Of a stretch of DNA of 64,000 nucleotides, positions 49,540 through 58,458 are shown piece by piece; positions within the stretch are counted from its first letter, which is position 1; the number at the start of each line of letters is the position of its first letter. Location: NCBI GenBank assembly GCA_910579615.1, contig CAJTUA010000022.1:4899-68898 (forward strand). Direction: 5' to 3'. A model generated the notes under the pieces. The model was not told where the DNA came from and did not search any database. It was given only the letters and a program-made list of their open reading frames with translations. Position numbers and translations under genes: made by a program. The stretch comes from an uncultured Lachnospiraceae bacterium (GTDB lineage Bacteria; Bacillota; Clostridia; Lachnospirales; Lachnospiraceae).

Positions 49540-50568
49540 TTACTCTGTCTTCAATTTCTTCTGCTCCAAATCAATCCGCACCACCGTTCCAACTCCCATC
49601 TGTGACTCCAATGTAATCGGATGCCCCAGGTTTTCACAAATCCGCCGGCAAAGATACAGCCCGATTCCGCTTGCCCGCTTATCCTCCCTGCCGTGATAGC
49701 CCGTGTATCCCTTTTCAAACACGCGCGGCAAATCTTCCGGGGCAATCCCGATGCCAGTGTCGCGGATGCAGAGCACATTTTGTTTCCTGTTTTGCTTTTT
49801 GCCCGTGCCATCCGCCTCCAACGTAATCGAAACGCTTCCGCTCCTCGTGTATTTCAACGCGTTCGAAAGAATCTGCTCTAAACAAAACGAGAACCATTTC
49901 TCATCCGTCACGACAGAAAGCTCAAGCGGCTCGTATTCAAGCGCGATTTTCCTGCGGATAAACTGCCCCGCAAATTTTTTAACCACGCCACGCACCATAT
50001 CGTCCAGTTCACATTCCTCAAACACATAATCTGTTGATTCACAGTCCAGACGCAAAAATGCCAGTACCATCCCAACATACTGTTCAATGCGGAACACCTC
50101 CTCGCGCATCCGCCTGGCATTTTCCGAATCCTCCCCCTCAAGATACAGGCGCAGCGCGGCAATCGGCGTTTTAATCTGGTGCACCCATATCGTATAATAG
50201 TCCACCATATTCGCATAGCTTAAACTCATCGCGTCCTTCACCGAACGAAGCTCATGCCTGAGCGATTCCGCAATTTCCCGGTAATCCGCTTCCAAAAAGC
50301 CTTCGCTTTCCGGGAAGCCCTCCATCAGCTCCCCGCACCTCGTTCCGATTTCCTGTAATATCGTGTGCTTTCTTCTGGCATGGACATAATCCACCGAAAA
50401 AAAGCCTGCGCCAATCACGATACAGATTGACATCGGGTAAAGCACCGACCCAAGCGGCAGATGATACAGGGAAAATACAATAATAAATACCAGACAGCAC
50501 AGAAAAAAACAAAGAATCCCTTTCCGGTGCTGCCTTAAATATACTTTATAAAAATCCATACCGCCCAC
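49540..50568 (-). CDS. BceS-like intramembrane-sensing histidine kinase
   Basis: 342 residues from GTG 50566-50568, or 339 from the ATG at 50559; the binding site GGGAG does not settle it. Two helices (about 18-36 and 39-60) are joined by only a few residues, so there is no outside sensor. The H-box is TIWVHQIKTPIAALRLYLEGE, with N-box EQILSNALKYT, G1 DTGIGIAPED and G2 GIGLYLCRRICENL. Such kinases read the activity of their BceAB transporter. It follows the regulator gene by 26 bases. Confidence 0.92.
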   Translation of the reverse strand: MGGMDFYKVYLRQHRKGILCFFLCCLVFIIVFSLYHLPLGSVLYPMSICIVIGAGFFSVDYVHARRKHTILQEIGTRCGELMEGFPESEGFLEADYREIAESLRHELRSVKDAMSLSYANMVDYYTIWVHQIKTPIAALRLYLEGEDSENARRMREEVFRIEQYVGMVLAFLRLDCESTDYVFEECELDDMVRGVVKKFAGQFIRRKIALEYEPLELSVVTDEKWFSFCLEQILSNALKYTRSGSVSITLEADGTGKKQNRKQNVLCIRDTGIGIAPEDLPRVFEKGYTGYHGREDKRASGIGLYLCRRICENLGHPITLESQMGVGTVVRIDLEQKKLKTE

Positions 50569-50594
50569 ACTTCTCCCATCATATATTTTTCAAT

Positions 50595-51269
50595 TCACTC
50601 CACCAGATACCCTACCCCAAACTTCGTTGTGATAAAGCCGTCAAGCCCCACGGATGCCAGTTTTTTCCGCAGCCGGTTCACATTGACCGTAAGTGTATTC
50701 TCATCCACAAAACTCTCCGATTCCCAGAGCTGCTCCATCAATTTCTCCCTGCTGACCACTTTCCCCTTGCTCCTTAAGAGCACCAGCAAAATGCGGTACT
50801 CATTCTTTGTCAGCTCCAGTTTTTTCCCATCCTTTAAAAGTGTCTGGTCGGAAGTATTTAAGACCGCGCCCCGGTGCTCTATCAGCGTTGTCTCTGCCGC
50901 AAACGCGTAGCTGCGGCGCAAAAGCGCCTGGATTTTCGAAATCAGCACTTCCATATCAAATGGCTTTGCAATAAAATCGTCCGCCCCCATGTTCATTGCC
51001 ATAACAATATTCATATTGTCCGATGCGGAGGACAGAAAAATAATCGGAACATTTGATATCTGGCGCAGGCTGCTGCACCAGTGGTAGCCATTGTAAAATG
51101 GAAGCGCAATGTCAAGCAGCACAAGATGCGGTGAAAATTCCGCAAATTCCGCGGTCACATTCCGAAAATCCTGCACACAGTGCACCAAAAAACCCCATGC
51201 TGCCGCCCGCGCGGCAATCGCCCCGGCAATGCCGGGGTCGTCCTCGATAATCATGATTTTATAGTCCAT
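50595..51269 (-). CDS. BceR-like OmpR-family response regulator
   Basis: 224 residues from ATG 51267-51269, with AAGGAGG eleven bases upstream. Receiver motifs: KIMIIEDDPGIAGA, phospho-Asp in LVLLDIALPFYNG, IIFLSSASDN and IAKPFDMEVL. The winged helix ends VNVNRLRKKLASVG and TTKFGVGYLVE. It partners the kinase encoded next and probably binds the CTTACAT dyad before the transporter genes. Confidence 0.94.
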   Translation of the reverse strand: MDYKIMIIEDDPGIAGAIAARAAAWGFLVHCVQDFRNVTAEFAEFSPHLVLLDIALPFYNGYHWCSSLRQISNVPIIFLSSASDNMNIVMAMNMGADDFIAKPFDMEVLISKIQALLRRSYAFAAETTLIEHRGAVLNTSDQTLLKDGKKLELTKNEYRILLVLLRSKGKVVSREKLMEQLWESESFVDENTLTVNVNRLRKKLASVGLDGFITTKFGVGYLVE

Positions 51270-51308
51270 GAAAAAATTATCCTCCTTCGGCACGGTTTCG
51301 TATCCCCG

Positions 51309-52700
51309 TCAATCCAAATTACCGCCGCTGCAATTTTGCGTTGGCAGAACGATTCCCACAAGTCTTTCCAGTGCCTGCCCAAGAACGGTATCTCTCCCTT
51401 CCACATACTCCTCTATGCTCCCCCGCACAAAAACATCCGGCGAAATCCCTTTCCCGATAAACTCGGTTCCGTCCAAAAGCCGATAGCCGACCGAACAAAT
51501 CCGTATCAGTCCTCCCGTGCGCAGACGCTTTAAAAACGGCGTCCCCGTGCTCCCAAACGTCGCCTCCCCCATAAGGATGGCGCGCCCCGTACTTTGAAAC
51601 ATCGCTGTAAAATCCTCCGCCGCAGAAACGGTTCCCCGCCCTGTCAGGAGAATGACCGGTCCGTCAAATACCGCCTTGTGTCCTGGTGCGCCAAAGGAAT
51701 CCTGATATTCGTAGTAGTTCATATTTTTTGCCGTGCGCAGGCACCGCTCCACCTCCTGTCTCGTGCACAGCCCGTCCTGGATGCAGCGTTCAATCTGTTT
51801 GTCTTCCATTCCTGCATACTGGCTTGCCGAGGATAAATCCAGCCCCTTCATCCTCCTTGTTTTCTTTTGGCAGGCAGAAAATTCCCCCGAGATAAATAAT
51901 TCTGCCACCCTGGCTGCATACGCTGTCATTCCCCCGATATTATTCCGGACATCAAGGATGACCCCCGCGAACCAGCTCCTCGCATCAGAGTCTTTTGCCG
52001 CATTCCCTTCCCCGCCCCCACGGCAGTGCGAAAGTGCTGCCATAATCTCTTCCCCCGCCGTTGGATACACAAAATTATCAATACGAACATATAGCACTTT
52101 CTTTCCATTTTCCTGATAAACCTGTATCTTTGGTTTTTCGGAAGGTATTTCCCGGCGTATCGGAATCATTTCTGCCGACGCATCTTCGACCAGATTAAAC
52201 CGCATCATCCCTTTGGAAGTGAGCATTTCGTTCCCGCACTTCTTAAGCAAAAATGGCATAATCTCTTTTAGCTTCCACCACCCGGCATAATTTCCCACAT
52301 GGTAAATATAGCGGAAACAATCCCCCAAAAATGCATCCATCCCCATTCCGTTCACCGAAAGCACCTTTGCAGAAAGAAACTCCTCCATCCCCGGCAAAAC
52401 CTCTTTGATAAACCACTCCCCGCCCAAAAAAGCAAGGGTAAACGGCAAACATCCCGTCTCCTTTACAAGCGTTCCCGGAAAGCAGTAATCCGTATGCCCA
52501 TCCCCTAGCAAATTCAAAAATTCTGCCATCAGCATATGGCATTCCTTCACCGTTTCGGCGCAATACATGCGCTCCAGATAGGTGTAATACGCCCCGTCCC
52601 AGTCAATCTTTACCTCCTCAAAATACGGAAAAATCTCCCCCGCATATTTCCAGATGGTTGATAAATCATAGATTGCATCCATGCGTTGTGTTTCTGTCAT
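51309..52700 (-). CDS. S41-family (C-terminal processing) peptidase-like protein
   Basis: 463 residues from ATG 52698-52700 (GGGAGG upstream). The C-terminal half is the S41 fold: GVILDVRNNIGGMTAYAARVAELF, then PVILLTGRGTVSAAEDFTAMFQS with the nucleophile Ser, and ILMGEATFGSTGTPF. A helical N-terminal region (residues 1-90) and a divergent PDZ-like part (about 120-200) precede it. No signal peptide is seen, unlike secreted CtpA proteins. It stands immediately upstream of the BceRS-like genes (39 bases) behind its own promoter, so it may be transcribed with them. Substrate unknown. Confidence 0.85.
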   Translation of the reverse strand: MTETQRMDAIYDLSTIWKYAGEIFPYFEEVKIDWDGAYYTYLERMYCAETVKECHMLMAEFLNLLGDGHTDYCFPGTLVKETGCLPFTLAFLGGEWFIKEVLPGMEEFLSAKVLSVNGMGMDAFLGDCFRYIYHVGNYAGWWKLKEIMPFLLKKCGNEMLTSKGMMRFNLVEDASAEMIPIRREIPSEKPKIQVYQENGKKVLYVRIDNFVYPTAGEEIMAALSHCRGGGEGNAAKDSDARSWFAGVILDVRNNIGGMTAYAARVAELFISGEFSACQKKTRRMKGLDLSSASQYAGMEDKQIERCIQDGLCTRQEVERCLRTAKNMNYYEYQDSFGAPGHKAVFDGPVILLTGRGTVSAAEDFTAMFQSTGRAILMGEATFGSTGTPFLKRLRTGGLIRICSVGYRLLDGTEFIGKGISPDVFVRGSIEEYVEGRDTVLGQALERLVGIVLPTQNCSGGNLD

Positions 52701-52755
52701 AAAGCACTTCCTCCCTAACAAGATTTTTATACAGACACTGCGAATATCCACAGTT

Positions 52756-52784
52756 ACTATACCCACATCCAAAAAAAATTACAA
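52756..52784 (-). promoter_or_regulatory. Promoter of the S41 peptidase gene
   Basis: On the minus strand TTGTAA (52779-52784), a 17-base spacer beginning with eight T, and TATAGT (52756-52761). The predicted start is about 50 bases before the ATG. Its -35 lies only three bases from the -35 of the opposing promoter at 52788. Confidence 0.6.
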
Positions 52785-52787
52785 GTC

Positions 52788-52879
52788 TTGAAAAACACGG
52801 AAAAAAGTGCTATACTGTAACAGGAGCGAGGGGATGGCATCCCTTCGCTCCTGTTATTATGGGCATATCTTTTATGCCC
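52788..52879 (+). ncRNA. Candidate plus-strand small RNA: promoter followed by two hairpins
   Basis: TTGAAA (52788-52793), a 17-base spacer and TATACT (52811-52816) form a good plus-strand promoter. No plus-strand gene follows. Transcription would start near 52823 and run through a hairpin (52819-52855) and a second perfect one, GGGCATA (52861-52867) with TATGCCC (52873-52879). It would then enter the 3' end of the YhgE-like gene in antisense. The promoter and stems are visible; the RNA is inferred. Confidence 0.4.
52819..52855 (-). terminator. Terminator of the MMPL/YhgE-like operon
   Basis: AACAGGAGCGA (52819-52829) pairs with TCGCTCCTGTT (52845-52855), with further GGGATG/CATCCC pairing inside, 37 bases after the YhgE-like stop. 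The minus-strand T run (TTTTTT at 52801-52806) comes 12 bases late. It also follows the plus-strand promoter at 52788 directly. Confidence 0.6.
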
Positions 52880-52891
52880 CTTCCCATCCAT

Positions 52892-55078
52892 TTACTTTTC
52901 CACGCTCTCTGTCCGGATTATAAATGTCACGCTTGCGTCCATCTCATCATTCACTCCGGTAAAGCTCTTGTACTGCGCTGCCGCGTCAACCATTGCGCCA
53001 AGCTTCTCATAGACAGTTGTCAAATCCGCATCATCCAGCGCATCCAGAAGCTTTCCAATCCCTTCCCTGCTGTATTCGTCCATGCCGTCTGCCAGTGTCA
53101 CCGTACCATCCGCAAGTTCCTTTGCGCCATCCAGAAGTTTGTTCGCTCCGTCCGCCAAATCATTGGTACCGTTCGCAAGCTCCGCCGCGCCATCCTTTAA
53201 CGTTACGCTTCCCTGCGCCAACGCATCCGCGCCTTCGGAAAGTGTCGTACTTCCATCATACAGACTGCCCGCACCTGCCGAAAGCTGTCCGCTCGCCGTT
53301 TTTAACTGCGCAAGCCCTGTATCAAGCTCTGCCGCGCCACTCTCCACCTGGCGGATGCCATCTTCCAGTGCAGAGAACCCTTCGGTTAACTGCGGGAGCT
53401 TTTCTGCCAGTTCCCCAATTCCGGCATCCAGTGCCTTTGCACCGTCTGAGAGTGTTCCCGCACCGTCCACAAGTGCCTGAGCGCCCGTACTCAGGCTTGC
53501 CGTTCCATCCGCAAGCGCTTTCACCCCGCTCTTAAGCGCGCCCGTCCCGGTCATGCTGTCCGCAATCTGCTGCTGCGCTGCAATGGTCTGCTGCAATGTG
53601 CCAATCATTGTCTTTAAGGAAGCAAGTGTTTCCGCGTCAAGCCCTGCGCCGTAAGCCGCCGCAAACCCCGTCAGGCCGTCAAGCACCTGTTGGTTGTAAG
53701 AAATTGTTGCAGCCAGGGAAGCATAGGCGGTATCCACGCCCGCATCCAAATCCTTCAGTCCTGCCGAAAGCTGCCCGATTCCCGCATTGAGACCTGCAGC
53801 GCCCTCTTTCACCTGGTCCGCGCCACCTGCTAGTTCTTTGCTGCCTGCCGCAAGCGCCCCAACGCCCTGTGACGCCGCATCCACGCCGTCTGCAAATTCT
53901 TCCGCGCCGCTCTTTAAGGAATTTGCGCCATCCGCAAGCGCCTCGGAACCGCTCTTTGCGTTATCAAGCCCTGCCGCAAAGCTGCCAATCCCATCTTTTA
54001 AGGTTTTCGCGCCGTCCTGCAGGCTCTTTGCGCCATCCGCAAGCACCAGAATATTATCGGAAAGCGTTCCTGCGCCATCGCTAAGCGTACCCGCACCATC
54101 TTTTAATTTCTTTGCACCTTCCGCCAAATCCGTAGCGCCATCGCAGAGCGCTCCCGCGCCATCTTTCAATTTCAGTGTGCCGTCCACCAGTTCATCCGTC
54201 GCGTCACCCAGCTTCGTAAGCGCATCACTTAGCGAATCCAGGTTCACCTCATCATCAAGCGATATATCTGCAAACAAACTGTTTGTTGCCACCGTAAAAG
54301 TATTGGTCAGCGAGAAGTCCACCATATCCGCCGTAATTTCCGCATAGTCCGCCGAAAAATCCTCCGACAGCCCAAGGCTTTCTGCCACGCCCGGCATTCC
54401 CACCAATACCGCCGCGCAGAGGTTCCCCTCATGGAGCAGTCTGCCGTGCGTCACTTCAATGTTCGCAAATTTCTCCTCGTCGAGCAGCACCGCCGTCGCC
54501 ATCGCAAACGGAACAACAATTTCCTCTTCCTTTCCGCCCACGTTTACTTTCTCGGTGCGGTTATTGTAATAATCAAAACGGATGGTCACCTTGCCGCTCT
54601 TTCCAACCAGCTCCTGCGCCGGAATTTCCTTTCCGTCAAGGAAATATGTTACCTTGACACCGACCGGAACCGTTTCCTGCGACACGCCGCGGTAAGTAAT
54701 ATCACTGCCATTTGCCTGCCAGACAATGTCCGAACCACTTTGCGTAAAACTTTCATTCCCCTTGACATTGACAATATCCTGCAAATTCGTAATATCCGAA
54801 AGGCTTGTAAGGGCATCCGGGTTTGTCAGCGTATCCGTGACAACCACCTTATTTTCCTTCCCGTCCGCCCCGGTAAATACATACACAACTTCCTTTTTCG
54901 TCATCCCAAGCGCACTCTGCGTTTTCGTGACAGAAATCTTCGCCTCCGGACGAATCCCGACGGTAACCGCATCGCCCACCCCGGCATCCACACGGTTTGT
55001 GGCATACGCAAAGGTCACCCCTGCCGAAAGTGCTACAATCAATCCACCCGCAACAAATTTTTGATATGTCTTCATCAT
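52892..55078 (-). CDS. YhgE/Pip-like protein with long Ala-Asp-Gly repeat coiled region
   Basis: 728 residues from ATG 55076-55078 (GAGGG upstream). A signal-like hydrophobic segment (about 7-25) is followed by a beta-rich domain (about 30-280). Residues about 305-700 are an array of short repeats of the kind LADGAKSLQDGAKTLKDGI, predicted as helical coiled coil. The repeats are typical of YhgE/phage-infection-protein relatives and of proteins paired with MMPL pumps. The C-terminus has no membrane helices, unlike full YhgE. It is exported and could bridge the membrane and wall as the partner of the MMPL pump encoded 175 bases upstream. Function inferred from context. Confidence 0.8.
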   Translation of the reverse strand: MMKTYQKFVAGGLIVALSAGVTFAYATNRVDAGVGDAVTVGIRPEAKISVTKTQSALGMTKKEVVYVFTGADGKENKVVVTDTLTNPDALTSLSDITNLQDIVNVKGNESFTQSGSDIVWQANGSDITYRGVSQETVPVGVKVTYFLDGKEIPAQELVGKSGKVTIRFDYYNNRTEKVNVGGKEEEIVVPFAMATAVLLDEEKFANIEVTHGRLLHEGNLCAAVLVGMPGVAESLGLSEDFSADYAEITADMVDFSLTNTFTVATNSLFADISLDDEVNLDSLSDALTKLGDATDELVDGTLKLKDGAGALCDGATDLAEGAKKLKDGAGTLSDGAGTLSDNILVLADGAKSLQDGAKTLKDGIGSFAAGLDNAKSGSEALADGANSLKSGAEEFADGVDAASQGVGALAAGSKELAGGADQVKEGAAGLNAGIGQLSAGLKDLDAGVDTAYASLAATISYNQQVLDGLTGFAAAYGAGLDAETLASLKTMIGTLQQTIAAQQQIADSMTGTGALKSGVKALADGTASLSTGAQALVDGAGTLSDGAKALDAGIGELAEKLPQLTEGFSALEDGIRQVESGAAELDTGLAQLKTASGQLSAGAGSLYDGSTTLSEGADALAQGSVTLKDGAAELANGTNDLADGANKLLDGAKELADGTVTLADGMDEYSREGIGKLLDALDDADLTTVYEKLGAMVDAAAQYKSFTGVNDEMDASVTFIIRTESVEK

Positions 55079-55252
55079 AATTTCCCTCTTTTCTGCCGCC
55101 CGTGCGGCTCTATATTTTTTACACATCCGGTTATGCTGTATCTGCAAATCCAATGGGATATTTTTCCATTTTTGCCAGCTGCTGTTTGCCCACCGCCATG
55201 CGAGGACTTTATGGAGGTTCCGCGAACATAACTTTTTCGCATTTTTATTTTA

Positions 55253-57379
55253 TTATGCAATCCGATTTTCTTTATTTCCCCTGCCCTTTCTGGCTTTTCT
55301 GTCTGCGGTACTTCTTTCGCCAAGGAAATTGTAACTGGTCTTTACAATCACCTTGTCAAACAGCAGCAGCATCGACGGCAGCACACAGTTTACCACTACC
55401 ATACTAATCAACGCCCCCCTTGCCATCAGAGAACAAAGTGAACTAATCATATCGATATCCGAGTACAGCCCGACCCCGAACGTTGCCGCAAAGAAGCAGA
55501 ACGCACTGATTAAAATGGAGCTCATCGAAGTCTGCAGCGCGGTCGTTACTGCCCCCATCTTCTCGCTGCCACGGCTTCTCTCCTTGCGGTAGCGCGTCGT
55601 CATCAAAATCGCGTAGTCCACGGTTGCGCCAAGCTGTATGGTACCAATGACAATCGATGCGATGAACGGAAGCTCCGTTTTTGTATAGCACGGGATGCCC
55701 ATGTTGATAAAAATCGCAAACTCAATTACTGCAACCAAAAGGATTGGCAGCGAGATGGAGCGGAATACAAATGCGATAATCACAAATACCGCAAGAATGG
55801 AAACCGCGCTGACCGTCTGGAAATCCACATTGGTAATCTCAATCAAGTCCTTCGTACAAGGTGCTTCCCCGATGACCATCCCCTTCGGGTCGTATTTCTT
55901 TACGATATCATTTAACAATTCAATCTGCGCGTTGACCTCATCGGAAGCAACTTTATACTCTGACGCAACAAGCATCAATTGGTAGCGCTCCCCCTTCAGT
56001 TTACCCGTCAGTTCTTCCGGGAAGAAATCGCCCGGAACCGCGCCGCCCACAAAGGAATCAAAGCCGAGCGCAAAGGAAATGCCGTCCACGCGGTTAAGCT
56101 CCGCAAGCATATCCGCCGCCGTCTTGCCGTCAAGTGAGGAATCGGCAAGTACCATATGGATGGAATTCATGTTGAAATTTTCTTCCAGCTTTTTGTTCGC
56201 CGTAATGCTTGCCAGCTCATCCGGCAGCGTCCGGTCAAGGTTATAATATACATCCGTATGCGTGTATCCGTACAATGCCGGGAAAAGAACCGCCAAAAAC
56301 AATGCCACAAACACCCAGGAATGCTTTGTGATAAACCCGGCACATTTTCCGATATCCGGGATGAGCGGGCGGTGCATGGTCTTTGAAAGTGCCTTGTCAA
56401 AAACAAGAATCATGGACGGAAGGATGGTGATACATCCAATCACACCAAAGACAACGCCCTTTGCCATGACAATACCAAGGTCTTTGCCGAGCGTAAAGCT
56501 CATAAAACACAGGGCAATAAATCCTGCAACCGTGGTAATGGAACTGCCGACCACGGAGGTTAATGTATTGGAAATCGCATGCGCCATCGCGCGGTTCTTA
56601 TCGTCCGGGAAGCGCTCCTGGTTCTCCTTATAGCTGTGCCAGAGGAAAATGGAGTAATCCATCGTGACACCGAGCTGCAACACGGCGCTCAATGCTTTCG
56701 TAATATAGGAAACCTCGCCGAAAAAATAATTGGTTCCAAGGTTATATACAATCGCCATGCCGATGCTGAGCAAAAACATCAGCGGTGCAAGGAAGGAATC
56801 CATCGTAACCGAGAGCACAAGGACGGAAAGCAGCACCGCAATCATAACGTAGATTGGCGTTTCCGAATCCGACAAATTCTTTGTGTCCGTTACCACGGCG
56901 GACATCCCCGCAAGGAAGCACTGCTTGTCACCGATTTTACGGATTTCCTCTATCGCTTCCATCGTCTCCTCCGCCGAGGTCGTGTCCTCAAAGAAAATCG
57001 CCATCAGCGTTACATCGCCATTCTGAAAAATATCAAGCAATTTTTCCGGCAGGAGTTCCATCGGAACACCGATATCTAAAATACTGTCGTACCAGATAAC
57101 CGAATCCACACCCTTTACCTGCTCAATCTTTGCCTTGAGCGCCGAGACATCCTTGTTCTCCATGCCCTCTGCCATAAACATGGAAAACGCCCCCTTGCCA
57201 AAATCCTCAAGCAGAATATCCTGCCCTACCATCGTATCGATATCCCCCGGCAGATAATACAGTATGTCGTAGTTTACTTTCGTGTTGATGTAACCAAGCG
57301 CGGAAGGAATCAGCAACAGAATACTGACAATCAGAATCGGGATTCGGTACTTCACAACTTTCTTTCCAAAACTCACCAT
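55253..57379 (-). CDS. MMPL-family RND transporter
   Basis: 708 residues with the two-fold RND layout. One helix at about 10-28 is followed by an outside domain (30-160), a six-helix block (about 165-370) ending in a large loop (370-510), then another helix block (about 515-695). SSD/MMPL traits are visible: LQLGVTMDYSIFLWHSYKE in the first half and IQLGATVDYAILMTTRYRKE in the second, both with the conserved Asp-Tyr pair that relays protons. Likely exports lipids or drugs. A promoter overlaps a TetR operator upstream (57432-57482). The divergent TetR gene probably represses it. Confidence 0.93.
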   Translation of the reverse strand: MVSFGKKVVKYRIPILIVSILLLIPSALGYINTKVNYDILYYLPGDIDTMVGQDILLEDFGKGAFSMFMAEGMENKDVSALKAKIEQVKGVDSVIWYDSILDIGVPMELLPEKLLDIFQNGDVTLMAIFFEDTTSAEETMEAIEEIRKIGDKQCFLAGMSAVVTDTKNLSDSETPIYVMIAVLLSVLVLSVTMDSFLAPLMFLLSIGMAIVYNLGTNYFFGEVSYITKALSAVLQLGVTMDYSIFLWHSYKENQERFPDDKNRAMAHAISNTLTSVVGSSITTVAGFIALCFMSFTLGKDLGIVMAKGVVFGVIGCITILPSMILVFDKALSKTMHRPLIPDIGKCAGFITKHSWVFVALFLAVLFPALYGYTHTDVYYNLDRTLPDELASITANKKLEENFNMNSIHMVLADSSLDGKTAADMLAELNRVDGISFALGFDSFVGGAVPGDFFPEELTGKLKGERYQLMLVASEYKVASDEVNAQIELLNDIVKKYDPKGMVIGEAPCTKDLIEITNVDFQTVSAVSILAVFVIIAFVFRSISLPILLVAVIEFAIFINMGIPCYTKTELPFIASIVIGTIQLGATVDYAILMTTRYRKERSRGSEKMGAVTTALQTSMSSILISAFCFFAATFGVGLYSDIDMISSLCSLMARGALISMVVVNCVLPSMLLLFDKVIVKTSYNFLGERSTADRKARKGRGNKENRIA

Positions 57380-57399
57380 TTTTTCTCATCCTTTCCTTA

Positions 57400-57412
57400 T
57401 GACCAACGGTCA
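57400..57412. promoter_or_regulatory. TetR operator 1 (TGACC-N3-GGTCA)
   Basis: TGACCAACGGTCA, a perfect five-base dyad with three-base centre. It is 20 bases before the MMPL start codon, inside the predicted leader. First of three related sites (also 57447 and 57470). Confidence 0.75.
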
Positions 57413-57431
57413 TTTTTTCTGTTCGTCGGGT

Positions 57432-57460
57432 ATCATATCATAAAAATGACCGTTCGTCAA
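57432..57460 (-). promoter_or_regulatory. Promoter of the MMPL/YhgE-like operon
   Basis: On the minus strand TTGACG (57455-57460), a 17-base spacer and TATGAT (57432-57437). Operator 2 (57447-57459) lies across the -35 and spacer, so a bound TetR protein would block polymerase. Confidence 0.75.
57447..57459. promoter_or_regulatory. TetR operator 2
   Basis: TGACCGTTCGTCA, a one-mismatch version of the TGACC-N3-GGTCA dyad, overlapping the -35 of the MMPL promoter. Confidence 0.75.
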
Positions 57461-57469
57461 TATACAAAT

Positions 57470-57482
57470 TGACCATTGGTCA
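57470..57482. promoter_or_regulatory. TetR operator 3
   Basis: TGACCATTGGTCA, perfect dyad, centred 23 bp from operator 2 (about two helical turns), just upstream of the MMPL -35 and between the two divergent promoters. Confidence 0.75.
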
Positions 57483-57554
57483 TTATTTAATTTTCTGTTT
57501 AGAATTGTTAGAATTCCTTATGAAATGGACGGGTATTTTACCGGATTTATAGCC

Positions 57555-57584
57555 TTGCAAAAAAGGAACGGAGTGTGGTATACT
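57555..57584 (+). promoter_or_regulatory. Promoter of the divergent tetR gene
   Basis: TTGCAA (57555-57560), an 18-base spacer and TATACT (57579-57584). The predicted start near 57591 leaves a leader of about 85 bases before the ATG at 57676. None of the three operators overlaps it, so autorepression would be weak or act at a distance. Confidence 0.6.
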
Positions 57585-57675
57585 AAAAAATGTAACAAAG
57601 CAAACACCAAAGCGCCAGGACATGTTTTTGTTTCTGGCACTCTATTTTTCGAATGACACGGACGGGAGGCATCCC

Positions 57676-58284
57676 ATGGGACTCAAAACAGACCAGAACA
57701 AACAACAAAAAAAAGAAACGCTCCTAAACACTGCGTTTCATCTTTTTACGACCAAGGGCATCAACAAGACCTCCATCTCTGAGATTGCGGAAGCATCCGG
57801 GATTGCCAAGGGCACCTTTTATCTCTATTTTACGGACAAATACGATATCCGCAACAAGCTGATTGCCCACGAATCAAGCAAAGTCTTTAAAAAAGCCACC
57901 GAAGCGCTAAAAACTTCCGACCTCACTTTTCTTGAGGACAAGATTGTTTTTATTGCGGACCATATCCTTGACCAGTTATACGAAAACCAGGCGCTCTTAA
58001 ACCTCATAAACAAAAACTTAAGCTGGGGGATTTTTAAAAATGCCCTGATTCAAGGCTCCGATGAAGATATCAATTTCCGGGCGGTCTACGAACAGATGAT
58101 TGCCGAGTCCGGCGATGGCATCCACGACCCTGAAATCATGCTCTTTCTTATTATAGAGCTTGTCAGCTCCACCTGCTACAGCGCCATCCTCTACGAAGAC
58201 CCGGTAAACCTTGCGCAGCTAAAGCCACATTTGTTCGAAGTGATACGCGGGATTATTGCGTCGCATAAAAAACCGCTTCCCTAA
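57676..58284 (+). CDS. TetR family regulator of the MMPL exporter
   Basis: 202 residues from ATG 57676-57678 with GGGAGG upstream (the longer frame to 57622 has no site). The helix-turn-helix is plain: TLLNTAFHLFTTKGINKTSISEIAEASGIAKGTFYLYFTDKYDIRNKLI. The C-terminal domain is divergent. It is transcribed away from the MMPL/YhgE-like genes across an intergenic region with three TGACC-N3-GGTCA sites, the standard arrangement of a local repressor. The inducer is unknown. Confidence 0.9.
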   Translation: MGLKTDQNKQQKKETLLNTAFHLFTTKGINKTSISEIAEASGIAKGTFYLYFTDKYDIRNKLIAHESSKVFKKATEALKTSDLTFLEDKIVFIADHILDQLYENQALLNLINKNLSWGIFKNALIQGSDEDINFRAVYEQMIAESGDGIHDPEIMLFLIIELVSSTCYSAILYEDPVNLAQLKPHLFEVIRGIIASHKKPLP

Positions 58285-58340
58285 GATTCCCCCTTTATTT
58301 TGATTCGCTAAATTTTTTTCACACTCCACCCAATGGGAAG

Positions 58341-58378
58341 ACGTTTCCCGACACTTTATAACCGAAAGCGCGAAACGT
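58341..58378. promoter_or_regulatory. Inverted repeat around a -10-like box before the sigma-like gene
   Basis: ACGTTTCCCG (58341-58350) and CGCGAAACGT (58369-58378) pair with one mismatch and enclose ACTTTATAACC. It lies 81-118 bases before the sigma-like ATG. It could be an operator or a hairpin in the leader. Whether the gene recognises its own promoter here cannot be seen. Confidence 0.4.
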
Positions 58379-58458
58379 ACATCTGGGCAGAACTTCCAAC
58401 GCAAAACCAAACCGATTGGAAAAAAGGTATCCCAGACCCAAGATAGGAGGAAGCTTCC

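Noticed and set aside
55253..57379. Naming the MMPL gene mmpL or the partner yhgE
   Set aside because: Family level only; substrate and orthology cannot be fixed from sequence alone.
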